DNA of 64,000 bases. Origin: Geosiphon pyriformis (taxonomy: Eukaryota > Glomeromycota > Glomeromycetes > Archaeosporales > Geosiphonaceae). Within the stretch, counting starts at the first letter, position 1. Each line of letters starts with the position of its first letter. The notes beneath the pieces are model-generated. The model saw only the letters and a program-made list of their open reading frames with translations. It was not told the origin of the DNA and ran no database searches. This document shows, piece by piece, positions 10,952-23,315 of this stretch. The translations under genes were made by a program, and so were the position numbers. Where the stretch lies: NCBI GenBank assembly GCA_016748015.1, contig JAAOMT010000129.1, positions 472,328 to 536,327 on the forward strand, read 5' to 3'.

Positions 10952-13606
10952 TAATTTTTTTTAAAACTAAGTTTTGTTAAAGTTTAAGTATTATCTGTAA
11001 TATTAAGATAGTAGTTTAAAATAATTAAAGTAATTTGGTTTAAAAATTGTTGAAATTTCAGTTTTGTGATTTTTTTATGTATTAAATCTTTAATAATTAA
11101 AATATTGGGTTTTATAGAACATCTTTACAAATATTAAATAGGTTATAAAGTCTAAAAACTGCTTTAAATTTTTAATAAGTGCTTATTAATTTAGCTGCTG
11201 TTTTAAATTTATTGTGTATTTGTTTTTAAATAGCTTCAAAAATAAAATTTGTTGTTTTAAGTTTCAGTTTTTATTTATAAAATGTTTTTCTAATATGAAA
11301 ATATTTATAAATAAAAGTATGTATATTGTTTTTTTTATTAAGACATAGTTAAAGTTTTTGTTAAATTATAACATTTAATAAAATATCAATAAAAGTAAAT
11401 AAAAATTTTTTTTAAAGCTTGCTTTAAAAGTTCTTATAATTAAATTTCAAAATAACTTTTTGTGTTTTTTTTGTATAAATAATAATTTTGAAAATTATTT
11501 ACTATTGAAATTATAGTTTTTTTTTAATTATAATTAATTTGACTTTTATTAATTGTTATGAATAAGTTAGGAATTGTTTTTAAAGCTAATATTAATTTTT
11601 GAAATATTTGTTAAATGTTTTAGAAAATAAGCATTATAAAATTTGAATAAAAAAAATATATAATAAAATTTTATAAAAGAAAAAAAGGCAGAAAAATAAA
11701 AAATTGAATTATTTTTGATATATAAATTTTTGATATATATTTTTTTTGGTAATTATTTTGCTATTTTTGTTTTTTGTTTTTTTTTTAAAAAATATTAATA
11801 TATTAAATGTTTAGGTTTGATTGTTGTTTTATTATAACTATTAATTCTAAATTTTAAAAAATATCTTCAAAATTAATTAAAAAAAAATGTATACTAATTT
11901 GTAAAATTAATAATTTAAGATTGATTTTAAAACAATAATGTTTTAAACAATTTTTATGTACAATTTTTGCTAAAACTTTGTTATTAAGCTTTAATTTATA
12001 TAATCTATTATTTAAAACTTTATAAATATAAAATAGTTCATTTTATTTATGATTAAATTTTTTACTTTATTGTTTTTTAGCCTTAATTTTGTGTAAAAAA
12101 ACTTTGTTTCCAACTTTGAATTTATTGGTAACAGATGGCAATTTATTATTATATTGTTTTTTTTGTTAATTTTGAGAATATGTAATATAATTGGCTGCTA
12201 TTTGTTATTTTTTTTTAAAGTATTAAAAAAAATATAAGCTTTTTATTAAAGTGTTTCTTAAAAGTTTTCTTTAGTAATTAATTATATTGAATATGTTTTT
12301 ATGATAAAATTAATTAGTAATATTGTTGTTTTTTTATAAGATAAATCAAATAGTATATGTTTTATTGTATTTTGTTTTAGTGTTTTATAGACTAACAACA
12401 CTAATGGAATAAAGATATTTTATTTTTATTCGAAATTAGTAAAGATTTTGGCTAATAATTCACATAAGATTTAATTGAATTGTTCTACTAATCTATTTGT
12501 TTGTAAGTAATAAAATGATAATAAGAGTCTTTTACAATTGAATTATTTACAAGTTTTTTGTATTAGGTTGTTTACAAAATGTGTTTCTTAATTAGATAAA
12601 AGTTTAATTAAATATCTATGTCTATAAATAATGTTTTTGTAAATAAAATTTGTTACTAATTTTGTATTTGCTTGCTAAATAACTCTAACTTTAGGCCATT
12701 TAATAAATTAATTTACAGCAATTGTAATATAATAGTTTTCTTGAGTTGTAATAGATAAAAGTTTAACTAAGTCAATTTTTATTTTGTTAAATAATTATTT
12801 AATTTTAATTGAATTTAAAAGTTCAATAAAGCAAGTTTCTTTTTTTTTTTAACAATTATTATAAAATTTTATATATTATTAGATATTTTTTTACATATGT
12901 AACCAAAAATAATATTCAAGTGTTTTTTAAATTGCTCTATCTCTTTTTAAATATATAAAAAAAAAATCTGTATACATATTATATAGAATTGTTTTTTTTT
13001 TTGTTTTGTTGGATTACTCTAAGTAAATTTATTGGGTTTTTGTAATTTTAGAAATAAATTTTGTTGTAGTAGATAAAACATTATTTTACTTGGTTTTGTA
13101 ATTGGTGTTTTTCTACTAAAGACTAATTTTTTGACATGATAAAAGTCTCTAAATAGTTTTTAATATTGTTATAGTTTTCAAAATCCATTGATTATTAATT
13201 GTTATTTTTGAGTTAGTAAATTGTTAATATTAATTCTAATTTTGTCTTATTTTAAAAGACTATCTATGTTAATATGTAATTTTTTTAATTTATGGTAAAT
13301 TACATATTTATAATCGACTAAAAAATCAGTCTATTGGAATTGTTTTGCACTAAGTTCTGAGTTTTTTTTGTTGAGTTATTTAAGGCCAATATTATTAATA
13401 ATAATGTCAATTTTTTTTTATAAGTATTGTTGAAAGTATTTGAAAACTTAGATAATAGCTGTTGCTTTCAATTTAGTAGATTCATATTTTGTTTTTGTAA
13501 ATTTAAAAGTTCTATTGGTATAAGCAATAGCTTGTTATTGTTTTTGTTATTTAATTATAATAAAATAGTACTAAAAACTATATATAAAGCATTAGTGGCT
13601 AACTAG

Positions 13607-14576
13607 TGTTACTGAAGGTTTTTGGTTTTTTTTTTTGAATATTGTTAATGCCTGTTGGTTGTGAATTCACGTTTTTTGGATGTAGTTGGACTTCTGATAA
13701 CTGAATTTATCTTCAAATTATCTCTTATAATTTGAACTACTGAACTTATAAGTAGAATGGCCAATTCTATGCCAGTTATTTTATGTAGTTACATTGTAGT
13801 AAATATTAACTTTTTTCCAGAAATTGCTCATCTGAAAGCTTACTAAAAATGTGTAGTTACTCTGCTATGAAAGTCAACTCTTTTACAGGAATTTTATCTG
13901 TAGACTATCTCTAATGATTATAATAAGAAAAGAAAAAAAAAATAAAAGAAATATAAAAGAAATAGAATTTTGTTAAGAGAAACGTTTTTTATCCAGGCCT
14001 GGAGTGACTAACAGATTTATTGAAATTGGTAGCTAATCAATTTCAAAATGTTAGTTGTGTTAAGGGAATTTCAAGTATAATAATTTTAAAGATTTGGTTT
14101 TCAAATATTTTAATTTTTATTTGATTTTGTAAAAGTGTATAAGAAATAATTTGTTTTAATTAAGATATTTAAAGTAAGATATTATGATAAGATACATTTT
14201 TTTGAAGAAAAAAGCTCTTCTTTTATACAACTTGTTGTAGTACTAGTTTTTGAACTTGCACTTTTCTCTTTGCTCTAATTTTGGCAAACTAGAGATACAT
14301 TTTGGCAAATTACAAATATTTCCACAAATTATTGATTATTTCGGACAATTTCTGCTAATTTCGATGAATTTTTGAATATTAAATGGTTCAGAGTATTGTG
14401 TAATTTGATCATCTTAATTTCTATGATACAAATCGAATTATTAATTAAATAATAATATTAAATAATTTGATTAACTAATAAGTGATAATTGAAATAATAA
14501 TAATATATACTAATTAATAATAAGAATTATGAAGGTAATTTCATGCTAATTAATAATTAAAATTCTACTGGTAATA
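13607..14576. repeat. Solo LTR-A nested in the Ty3 relic, 4-bp target duplication
   Basis: Begins TGTTACTGAAGG and ends CTGGTAATA. It is about 970 bp and much less AT-shifted than its surroundings. Left flank is CTAG (13603-13606) and right flank is CTGA (14577-14580). The uninterrupted homologous site in the intact Ty3 RT region near 63537 reads CCGG, so both flanks derive from one 4-bp duplication after C-to-T and G-to-A changes. Only one LTR is present, consistent with LTR-LTR recombination. Confidence 0.82.
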
Positions 14577-16535
14577 CTGAAATTGTTTATTGAAATCTGA
14601 ATAAGCAAAAATTAGAGCTATTATTAAGTTTTTTTTGAGAATATCAAAGGCTTTTTGTTATGTTAAAGTCTATTAATATTTTATATTTTTATTGGTCAAA
14701 TAGTTAAGTGATTTGGCAATTTCAAAAAAATTTTTAATAAATTTTTAATAATAAAAGGCTAATTTAGTAAATTTTTTCAATTTGGTAGTATTTTGAGAAA
14801 CTTTAAAGTTTTGTACTACACTAATTTTTTTTGGATTTGGTTTAATTTTATTTTTGTTAATAATATAACCAAAAAAGACCAAATTTGTTTTTTCAAAATA
14901 ACATTTAGCAATATTTAATTTTAATTCTGCTTTTTATAATCATTAAAAAACTTCTTACAGATAAATTAAATAAACTTTAAAAGTTGAGAAGTAAACATTA
15001 GTATTGTTTAAGTAAACAACTATTAATTATTATAAAAGTCTTATATATATAATATCCATAAGTTACTAAAATATTGCTGGTATATTATAGAGTTTGAAAA
15101 GCATTATATTAAACTTATAGTTTTTTTTTAAGTAATAAAAACTGTTTGGACTAATTCTTGGGGTTTATTTTAACTTGTTAGTATTTGTTTTCCAAGTTTA
15201 AAGTTAAAAAATACTTGGTTTTTTTTAAAGTGTTTAACATATTGTCAATTTTTGGTAACAAGTAAATATTTCTAATTGTAATACTATTTAATTAACAATA
15301 ATTTACACAAAATCATATTTTGCTATTTTTTTTTAATGAAAACAACAGGTAATGCTTAAAAACTTTTTTAATAATTAAATAAATCTATTATTAAGTATCT
15401 ATTGAATTTTTTCTTTAAATAATATTAGTCTTTTCTAAACTATTGTTGTTTTTAACAAATATATTAACATATTTTATAAAAAGTTGTTTTAATTATCTTT
15501 GTTGTTGGAATTTTAAGAAACTTATGTCAATTTTTTCTATTTTTTTTAACTAAATAATATTTTTTAATATATGATATAATATTTAAATTAGAAAAAAGAA
15601 TATGTTTCAAAATTCCAATAAAATTAAAAACAATTTAAGAGACTTTATCTTGGAAAATATTACTATGTATAATTTTGATTTTTAAATTATTTAATAAAAT
15701 AATCAGATATTTATTAAAGTTATAGAATATAACTCAAAACTTTTTTGTTTTTTTAAAAATATAAACATTTAAAATTGCAATTTTGTGTTTTATGTAAATT
15801 TGTTTATTTGATTCAAAAATTTGTTGTATGATAATAAGTTTTAAGTAGATGTAAATTTTGTAATGTTTTCTAAAAGATAAAATAATAATTGGTTAAAAAA
15901 ATCAAAAAATCTGGTAAAGTTTATTTTTTGTATTAAGAATTATGTTTAATAAAACTGTAAATTGCTCAATTAAACCAAAATTTTGTATTTTTTTGTTATT
16001 TTTATCTAGTTGTTTTTTATTGTTTACTAATTATAAACTTAAAATATTGATTAAGAATAGATAAATGACTTGGGCAATTTTTTTAACATGTTTAATTTTG
16101 AAAAGTTTGTTTGTTTTATTTTGTAGCATGATTGTAATATTTCTAATGTATTTTGTATTTATAATTTCTTTTCTAATATTGATTTTTTTGCTTGCCAATA
16201 ATAATTGTAAAGTAATTTGTATTATTACTTTTAGTAAATTTTAAAAACAATTTTAAAATTGATCTTAATTAAAAATTTTAATTAAAAAACCAAAGTATTT
16301 TTTTTAGTTATATTTAGCATCAATATCATAAGCTTTTTTTGACTTAATTTCTTGATTATTATTATTAAAGTATTTGAATTACAATGCTAGTTAATTTTTG
16401 ATTAAATAAATTAGTATTGTTAATAGTTTTTTTTCTGATTTAGGTTTTTCAAATTTAATTTTGTATTTGTCATTTTCAATAGATAATAGTATGCTAAAAA
16501 TGTAGTATTTTAAATATTATTAATCATTATAATAT

Positions 16536-17342
16536 TGTTACAGATAATTATTTGAGGTGTTAATACAAATAACAAACTCATAACTTAGTACTCAATAGCT
16601 TAATAATGTTAATAATTTCTGAAGATTTTGAAGTCTGAAAGTTTTGGTTAAGTCTTTTGTATAATAAACAAAAATTCAATTGATAGTTTCTTTCATGAAT
16701 TTTTTTTTTAATATGGTAGCTGGTTTAATTTAGCAATTATGTTTTTTTAATAAGCTATCCTCAATTTTCAAGTTTCTATCTTTGTTTCATAAGTCTTTTA
16801 CCAGTTTTTTTTAATGTTAATAACTTAGTGCTTAATTTTTTTAATTAATTAGTAAACAACAATAAAATGAAACAAAAAAAATAAAAAAATAAAAAATTAG
16901 TATTTCATTAATAGCCATAATTAAAAGTTATTGTTTCAGTGTGGTTAAGTATTGAATTCTATCAACATAGAGTATTAATAGTAGCAAAAATGATTAATAT
17001 TCTTAATCAAGTAATAATAACATGAATTCAATAATAATAGATAATTTTATTAATATAGAAATAATTTTACTTTAAATTATAAAAAACTATCTTTTAAAAG
17101 AAAAATATTGTTTTAAATTAATTTGAAACTCTATTGAATTCTTCTGAAATTACTTTTTTTGCTTTTACTATTCTTATTATATATATATAATTTATGTTAT
17201 ATAAGATTTCTTGGATTTTTTTAATTCTTCTAGCCAAAAATTTTGAAATTCCTGGAATTTTGTAATTCTTTTTTTATTATGCTTATTTCTAATTGGCTAT
17301 TTTATATTCTTATTAAGAATTTCTAAATTTTTATAAATAATA
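16536..17342 (-). repeat. LTR-B copy nested in the Ty3 relic, reverse orientation
   Basis: Reverse-complement match to the LTR-B copies at 38958-40755 and 40853-41765. It starts TGTTACAGATAATTATTTGAGG, the mirror of the LTR 3' end, and ends near AAATAATA, the mirror of TGTTACTT. The repeat block at 17200-17300 carries GAATTCC-type motifs as in the 38958 copy. AT decay is intermediate. I could not confirm a target duplication (flanks ATAT and ATGG). Confidence 0.72.
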
Positions 17343-17769
17343 ATGGTTAATTTAAAGTGTTTTTTTTTGTTTTTGTTTTTCAGCTTCTGGTTTTAATTCT
17401 AAATTAAAAAAAATTTAAATTGTATTGGGTATTTTTTTTTACAATACTGAATAATACTGTAGTTAAGTTTCTGAAAGTATGTGTAAAAAGTTTTGTTGTT
17501 GCAATTTTTAGTGTTTACATAAAAATAATATAGTAGATTTTTTAAAGATTATTTTTAATTTTTAAAATATTGAGTCTCCAAAAAAATAATTTTTAATGTG
17601 ATTTTTAATGTATTAATAAAGTGTTTTTTTAAAAATTTTAATTCTATTTTGAATGTTAAATCTTTGTTTACAGTAGATGTAAACTGATTGATAATACTTT
17701 AGAGTAGTTGTGTCTGTTAAAGTCACTATTTTAAAATTGTTGTTGTGTTAATCTATAAAAAGCACTAAA

Positions 17770-18070
17770 TATTATTGGAGATTTTTGGTTTTTTTTTTAA
17801 TGTTGTTGTTATTGCTTTGTTGTTAATTTTTTATTATTGAAAGTTATTAAATCTTTGATAATTAAATTTATCTTTAAATTATCTTTTATAATTTAAATTG
17901 CTAAGCTTAAAAGTAAAATAATTAATTTTATGTTAGTTACTTATATAATTATTTTGTAGTAAAAATTAACTTTTTTTTAGGAAATACTTATTTAAAGCTT
18001 ACTAAAATATGTAATTATTTTGCTGTAAAAGTCAATTTTTTTACAGAAATTTTGTCTGTAAGCTAGTTAT
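17770..18070 (-). repeat. Partial LTR-A relic, other end of the Ty3 relic
   Basis: Starts TATTATTGGAGATTTTTGG and follows LTR-A for about 300 bases, to the equivalent of the GTCTATAGGCTA region, then the similarity is lost. It fits the remaining part of the 5' LTR of the relic, truncated by later change. Confidence 0.7.
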
Positions 18071-20109
18071 TATTATTAATTTTTTAATTAGTTTTTATTT
18101 GATTTTTTAAAATTTAAATTAAATATTTTAGCTTTAATAATTAAGTTTATTATTAAACCAATTAATATTTAATTATTTTGGTTAAATAATTCTTCTGTTT
18201 TGTATAAAAAGCTTAAAAATATAATTATTATTATTTAAAGTAAAATATTTGCTTTTATTAAAACTTTAAATAAAATTAGCATAAAATAATTAAAGTTAAA
18301 ATTAAATATAATATTATAATTAATTATATAAAAATTTTTAATAATACTTTTAATAAAAATATTTATACATAATTGTTGATTTTTTAAAAGCATTAATTAA
18401 TTAATATCAAGTTAAATACAAATAAAATTATTAAATAATTAAGGAATATTATTATAAATAATATTTTTTGGTTGTAATTATACATAAAATATCTTTTCAA
18501 AATAAGTTTTTTTTATAAATTTAATATAATTTAATTTAAATTAAATTTGTGTTTAATTATATAAAAAAATTACATAAACTGTATTTAATTTAAATTACTT
18601 AATTTAATATATTATATTAAATAATAATTAAAATATATATTATTATTAAGTTTAATAAGTGCAGTTCAATTACTATTTAGTATATAAAACTAAGAGCTAT
18701 ATATTAAATAATAATTAAATTATATATTAAAAAAAACAATAAAAACATAAAATTTTTTTTTTATATTTTTTATAATTATAATTAAAAAAATAAAACAGTT
18801 GTAAATACTATTTTTTTTATAATAATTAATAAAGTTTTAATATAAAAAATATTTTTTATTATAGAAATAATTAAACAAAATATTTTAAAAATATTTTTTT
18901 TAAATATTAAAAATATAAAACTACATTTTTTAAAACATTTTTTTTAAATAATGGTTTTTTTAATCAAAATTTTTTTTAAAAACCAGATTATAATTAATTT
19001 TAATATTGTTTTTGTTTTTTTTAAAAACTTAAAAATTCTTAATAATAAATTAATTAACAAGTTTAATTTTTTTGGTTATTATTATTATTTAATATATTAT
19101 TAAAATACAAATAATTCAAAAAACAGTAGTTGCTTTTTTTTGCTATTGTTATATTAAATTTTTTGTAGTTTTATATAAAATCTTGTTTAAAATTTTTTTA
19201 ACAATAATTATTATTTTTAATATAAATAATAATAATAATAATCTATTTTTTAAGATTAATTACTAATTATATTGTTTAAAGTAGTGTTTTTTAACAAATT
19301 TTTATTGGGTTTAAAAATAAGATAAAACAAATCATGCTTTTAAATATGTTTTTAATTAATATTTATTAAATTACTTAATCTTAAGAATTAAACTAATTAA
19401 ATAAAAACCAAATTAAATTTTTTTTGTTTTTTGGTGTTGTCTTTAATAATATTTAAAAAACAATTTTTAGTTATTAAAAATTCTCTAAATAAATGGTTTT
19501 TACTTTAGTGTTTGGTATTATACTTAAGATTAAATTAAATTTTATTAATTTTTTGTTTTATTTATTGTTTAATTTTATTAAATTTAAGTTAATTTTAAAT
19601 AATAATATTAAGTTGGTTTGTGTAAATTTTGTTTTTTAAATTTTTTTAGAAATTGTTATTAAATTATTATTAGTAATTTTGTTTTTTTAATTATTTTTAA
19701 AATTATAAAATTTTTTGTAATAATCTTTGTTTTTTTTTGGTATATTTTTTAATAATATTAAAAATGCTTTTGGTGTTTTTAGTAAAGTTTTTTTATTAAA
19801 TTAAAGTATTTTAACTTGTAATAAAATGTTGTTATTTGTTTTAAAAAAAATTTTATTATTGTTATTATTCTTATTTACTAGTTTATATTAATAAAAAAAC
19901 ACTATTAAGATTTTTTTTGCTTAATTAAAAAAAAATTATTATTTTAAAAAATATTTTTAAACCAAATTAATCAATTTTTTTGGTTATATAATCTTTAAAA
20001 TTAATAATTTGATTTTTTAAATTAATCATTAATTCTGTTTTATTGTTATTAATATTTTATTGTAATTTTTGATTTTTTAAAAATTATAAATTTTACTGTT
20101 TTGAAAATT
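18071..20109. other. AT-rich stretch, unclassified relics
   Basis: Very AT-rich with no open frame of note. Bases 18120-18200 resemble 22220-22330 (shared taagtttattattaaaccaat), so a repeat family is present, but I could not tie it to a named element. A sequence at 18655-18710 resembles the LINE 3' untranslated end in AT-decayed form. No gene or RNA is seen. Confidence 0.5.
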
Positions 20110-22016
20110 AATATTTTGTTTTTTTTTTTTTTATTATACTTAATGAGTAAAGTTCACATACTATCTAGAACTATACATCAAAAAAATAATCTAAACTAGG
20201 CGTAAATCATGCGTTTTCTACACATAACCAGCCATTTGAACCAGTCAGGACAACATTATGCTGTAATAACTACAGAAATTGAGGAATCTATACCAGAAAA
20301 GAATAAACAGTGTTTATGAAAACCAAAACAGACCCTAAAAGCTTCAGACATCCTAAGCAATTTAACCACACCAGTAGAAAACTTCAAAGCTAAACCAAAA
20401 ATTGAGATGGGAACAAAGCCATCCACAGAGATCAGCTCATGTTTCTTCATGAAGGCATGATGTTTAGCACAGACCAATCAAATGTCATCTCTAAAAGCAA
20501 GACAAAAAGAATGTGCAAAATCAGTAATTCTGACACCAGCAACCTTGGGATTATGGAAGACAGAAACAGCTTCTGAGAACCATCCATTAAAAACAAAACT
20601 CTTAAACAGAGCTAATGACACTGAGAAATCTGGAGTGCAGGTTAACAACAACTACAACACACATGAGGAGGAAAGAGAGAGACCCAAAAGTCTTTTCCAA
20701 GATAACATACCAGAATTCAAAATCTGGCAACAAGCTGAGCTATTGACTGCATAAGAAAAAACATGATCCGAAATCTCTACCTCCCCACAATACAAACACA
20801 AAACACTAGGATAACATTTATCATAAAGACACTTCCAAACTGCTATGGGAAGCCAATAGTACAAAGCCTTTATGAAATAGGTATAAGAATTAGCAATGCA
20901 CCTACTGGTAAAGTCTGTGGCCATGTACAAGTCAGAATGTTACATCCAAGAAGATCTGAGCCAATCAACATCTGAAAGCAAACCATTCACCAAAAAGCTG
21001 GAACCAAAATCAACTTCCCAATGCACATGACAGACAGCTTGAAAAACATCCTGAACAAAGTGTCTAGAATTACCTGAAACTATATCACCATCTGCTACCA
21101 AAAAATGTTCACTCACACGAGAAAGAAGGAACCAACCAGAAAGAAAAACAGCATCAGTAAGATTGTCAACACATTCATTCTCCAAAATCTCAGCGTGGCC
21201 TTTCACCTTGTGCCAGCTAACTTTCAAATCCTTGCCACGAATGACATTCCTAATGTGTCAATGCTCAACTCAACACCGATTGCGAAAGTCAGAACACATC
21301 AGATCCAATTCTGATTTGCAAGCATCCAAAGCAGCTTAACTATCCAAAAACAAGCAAACAGAGTGCGACTTTGGTATACACTCCAGAGCTAAAACAATGG
21401 CCTGCAACTTCACCAAAGTAGATGAAACCAAACCACAAACACTAACATCTAAACCCAAATTAATGTCCTCAAAAAAAGCTGCAGCACCATCTTGACAATT
21501 CAGCATGCCCAAATTTTTCAAAGAACCATCTGTATAAACAGACAAACTACCAAAACCAACTTGAGAGAGATGATTTTTAACAGACACAAAATCACTAGAC
21601 TTACAAATATTTAGAGAGCTAACACTGATTAAAGCCAAAAAAGAGGGGGGCAAACCACCAAGAAATGCAACAGAAAGCTTGAACCATTCAGGAACTGGGC
21701 CACGAGAGTCCAGTTTCTTCTACTACTTAAAGATGTACTAGTTGAAGACATCTCCATGATGATTACAAAGCTGATCCACAAAGGCAATGTCATAATGTTG
21801 GAAGGAAGACAAGAATTTGAAAAACAAAGATTTACTCAGAACAGTAGACATAGGCACCCCATTATGAAGCCGAAAAAAGCTAGCCAAAGAGCCACCCAAG
21901 AATAAATTACAGTCAAAAAGAATGCGAACTACACCTAACAAAAAATTATTGGAAGCACTAACACAGACATGAGCCGGAAAATTCAATGGATGGATGGGGT
22001 GCCAAATATTTTGTTT
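20110..22016 (-). mobile_element. LINE fragment L4, 5'-truncated, 12-bp target duplication
   Basis: The perfect 12-mer AATATTTTGTTT is at 20110-20121 and 22005-22016. Between them lies a LINE 3' portion on the minus strand with a T-run at 20122-20134, which is the poly(A) tail of the element. The insert retains only the end of RT thumb, RNase H and C-terminal zinc region. Direct repeats, an A tail and a 5' truncation are the signature of target-primed reverse transcription. Confidence 0.9.
20256..21986 (-). pseudogene. LINE ORF2 remnant (end of RT, RNase H, zinc motif)
   Basis: From 21986 the sequence reads NNFLLGVVRILFDCNLFLGG (RT thumb end). From 21653 it reads SVYTDGSLKNLGM (RNase H Asp-Gly intact) and LVKLQAIVLALE, where the catalytic Glu is Lys (E-to-K, a G-to-A change). 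From 21227 it reads VSWHKVKGHAEILENECVDNL, and from 20930 the Cys/His region CLYCGEVEISDHVFS. Stops and shifts divide the parts. It is a third subfamily, more divergent from L1 and L3 than those are from each other. Confidence 0.82.
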
Positions 22017-22559
22017 AAGTATTATATTTAATAAAAAACTTTTAAATATTATTACTACTATAAATATTAAGATTTAGATTATTGACTATAAATCATAAGA
22101 TATATTTATTTTTTTTTTAAATTTCTGTTCAAATTTGTAAATAATTTTAAGATTTTTAAGTTATATACCAAAATTTTTGTACTATTAACTCTTTTTATTG
22201 TTGTACTTTTAATTATTATTGTTGTTAATTTTGTAATTAGTTTTAAGTTAAATTTTTTGAAATAGCAAATTTTTAATTTGGCTATATTAATTAAGTTTAT
22301 TATTAAACCAATTGGTTTTTTGATTATTTTAGTTACTTTTTTTTAATTGAAAATATGTGCAAAAATCTTAAAATAAAAAAAGATTTGGTTATTATAAAAT
22401 ATATTACTAAAAGTTTTATTAATATTTTGACTAATTTAAATAATAATAAAATAAAAGCTGTTAAAATGTCTTTTTTAAGTAAATCAACCATTGAATATTT
22501 AATAACACTGCGATAAATAAGTAGTTTTGATGTTAAGAATAATATAAAAAACACTAAAG
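22017..22559. other. AT-rich stretch, no gene seen
   Basis: About 540 bases of AT-rich DNA sharing a segment near 22220-22330 with 18120-18200. No coding signal or RNA gene is visible. Confidence 0.5.
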
Positions 22560-22760
22560 TGTTTTTAAGTTAATTTGTTTTTGATAGTCAGTTGAATTTA
22601 CTTCCAGTTTCTTTTGGTTCAGCTTAGTTAGTGTCTTGACTGACTTGGGTGGTTGGTTACATGTAGAAAACGCGTGATTCATGTCTAATTTAAGACTCTT
22701 GATGGTCGTATTGTATTAGATAGTGATTAGACTACACTTTGTTAAAACATAATAAAAAAA
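22560..22760 (+). mobile_element. LINE 3'-end fragment, plus strand, with A tail
   Basis: Bases 22635-22745 are the reverse complement of the 3' untranslated end found in L2 (30250-30370) and L3 (49525-49640): shared blocks include ggttacatgtaga and cgtgattcatgtcta. An A-rich tail follows at 22747-22770. It is a short dead-on-arrival insertion and marks the left border of the host gene island. Confidence 0.75.
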
Positions 22761-22770
22761 ATAAAAAGCA

Positions 22771-23315
22771 GCTTAAAAACCAACTTAATAAAAGCTATTA
22801 TCTACAATAGTTTTTTCTTTTTAAATTTACATTTTAAATACCATACATAAACAATTTTATTTTTATTAATTGTTTTATGGAATTCTCATTATTTAATACC
22901 ATTTTTAATTAAGATGAATAATTACAATCAACCGTAATATTATTTTAATTCGAACCAAATTTTATAAAATATTTTTTAATATTGAAACAAGTCACACATT
23001 GTAAAAATTTTATTAAACTACCCATTAAAAAGTTTTATTGAGCAATAAATAAATATCTATACAATTATATTTAGAGCATTTCGTATGGTAAAGAAAATGC
23101 CTAACACAAAAAACGCTCGTGATAAAAAGCGATTTGTTAGTATGACGCCACCAGCTATTCTTAAAATAGCATGTGAAAATTGATCATATAAAAAGGGAAG
23201 TGACTTTCAAAAGTGGAAAGTTTATATTATTTCACAGTCCAAGATTTTCACAAGTTCACATTTAACCATTCCCTTTTGAATTGCTGATCTGTTTGTTCGT
23301 GACGCTCTGGTCAGA
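22771..23315. promoter_or_regulatory. Upstream region of the zinc-finger gene
   Basis: About 540 bases without an open frame. Composition becomes less AT-rich from 23080. A TATA-like catataaaaag at about 23186-23196 lies some 120 bases before the ATG at 23316 and could be the promoter. No other element is recognised. Confidence 0.4.

Larger units (their letters stand above)
9981..18070 (-). mobile_element. AT-saturated Ty3/Gypsy relic with two later LTR insertions
   Basis: Decayed copy of the minus-strand Ty3 element at 59.9-64 kb. The colinear match runs: LTR 9981-10951, ORF3 region 11005-11640, chromodomain-like and integrase region about 11.8-13.3 kb, RNase H/RT about 13.3-13.6 and 14.58-15.5 kb, then the more upstream parts (protease and gag side) to about 17.7 kb, and a partial second LTR from 17770. 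At 11844-12020 against 61771-61947 nearly every difference is G-to-A or C-to-T. It is interrupted by an LTR-A solo copy (13607-14576) and an LTR-B copy (16536-17342), both less decayed and therefore younger. Confidence 0.85.

Noticed and set aside
6266-20109. Mitochondrial DNA insertion or mitochondrial origin because of the high AT content
   Set aside because: No mitochondrial gene, rRNA or tRNA is seen, and large parts align with nuclear-type LINE and Ty3 elements.
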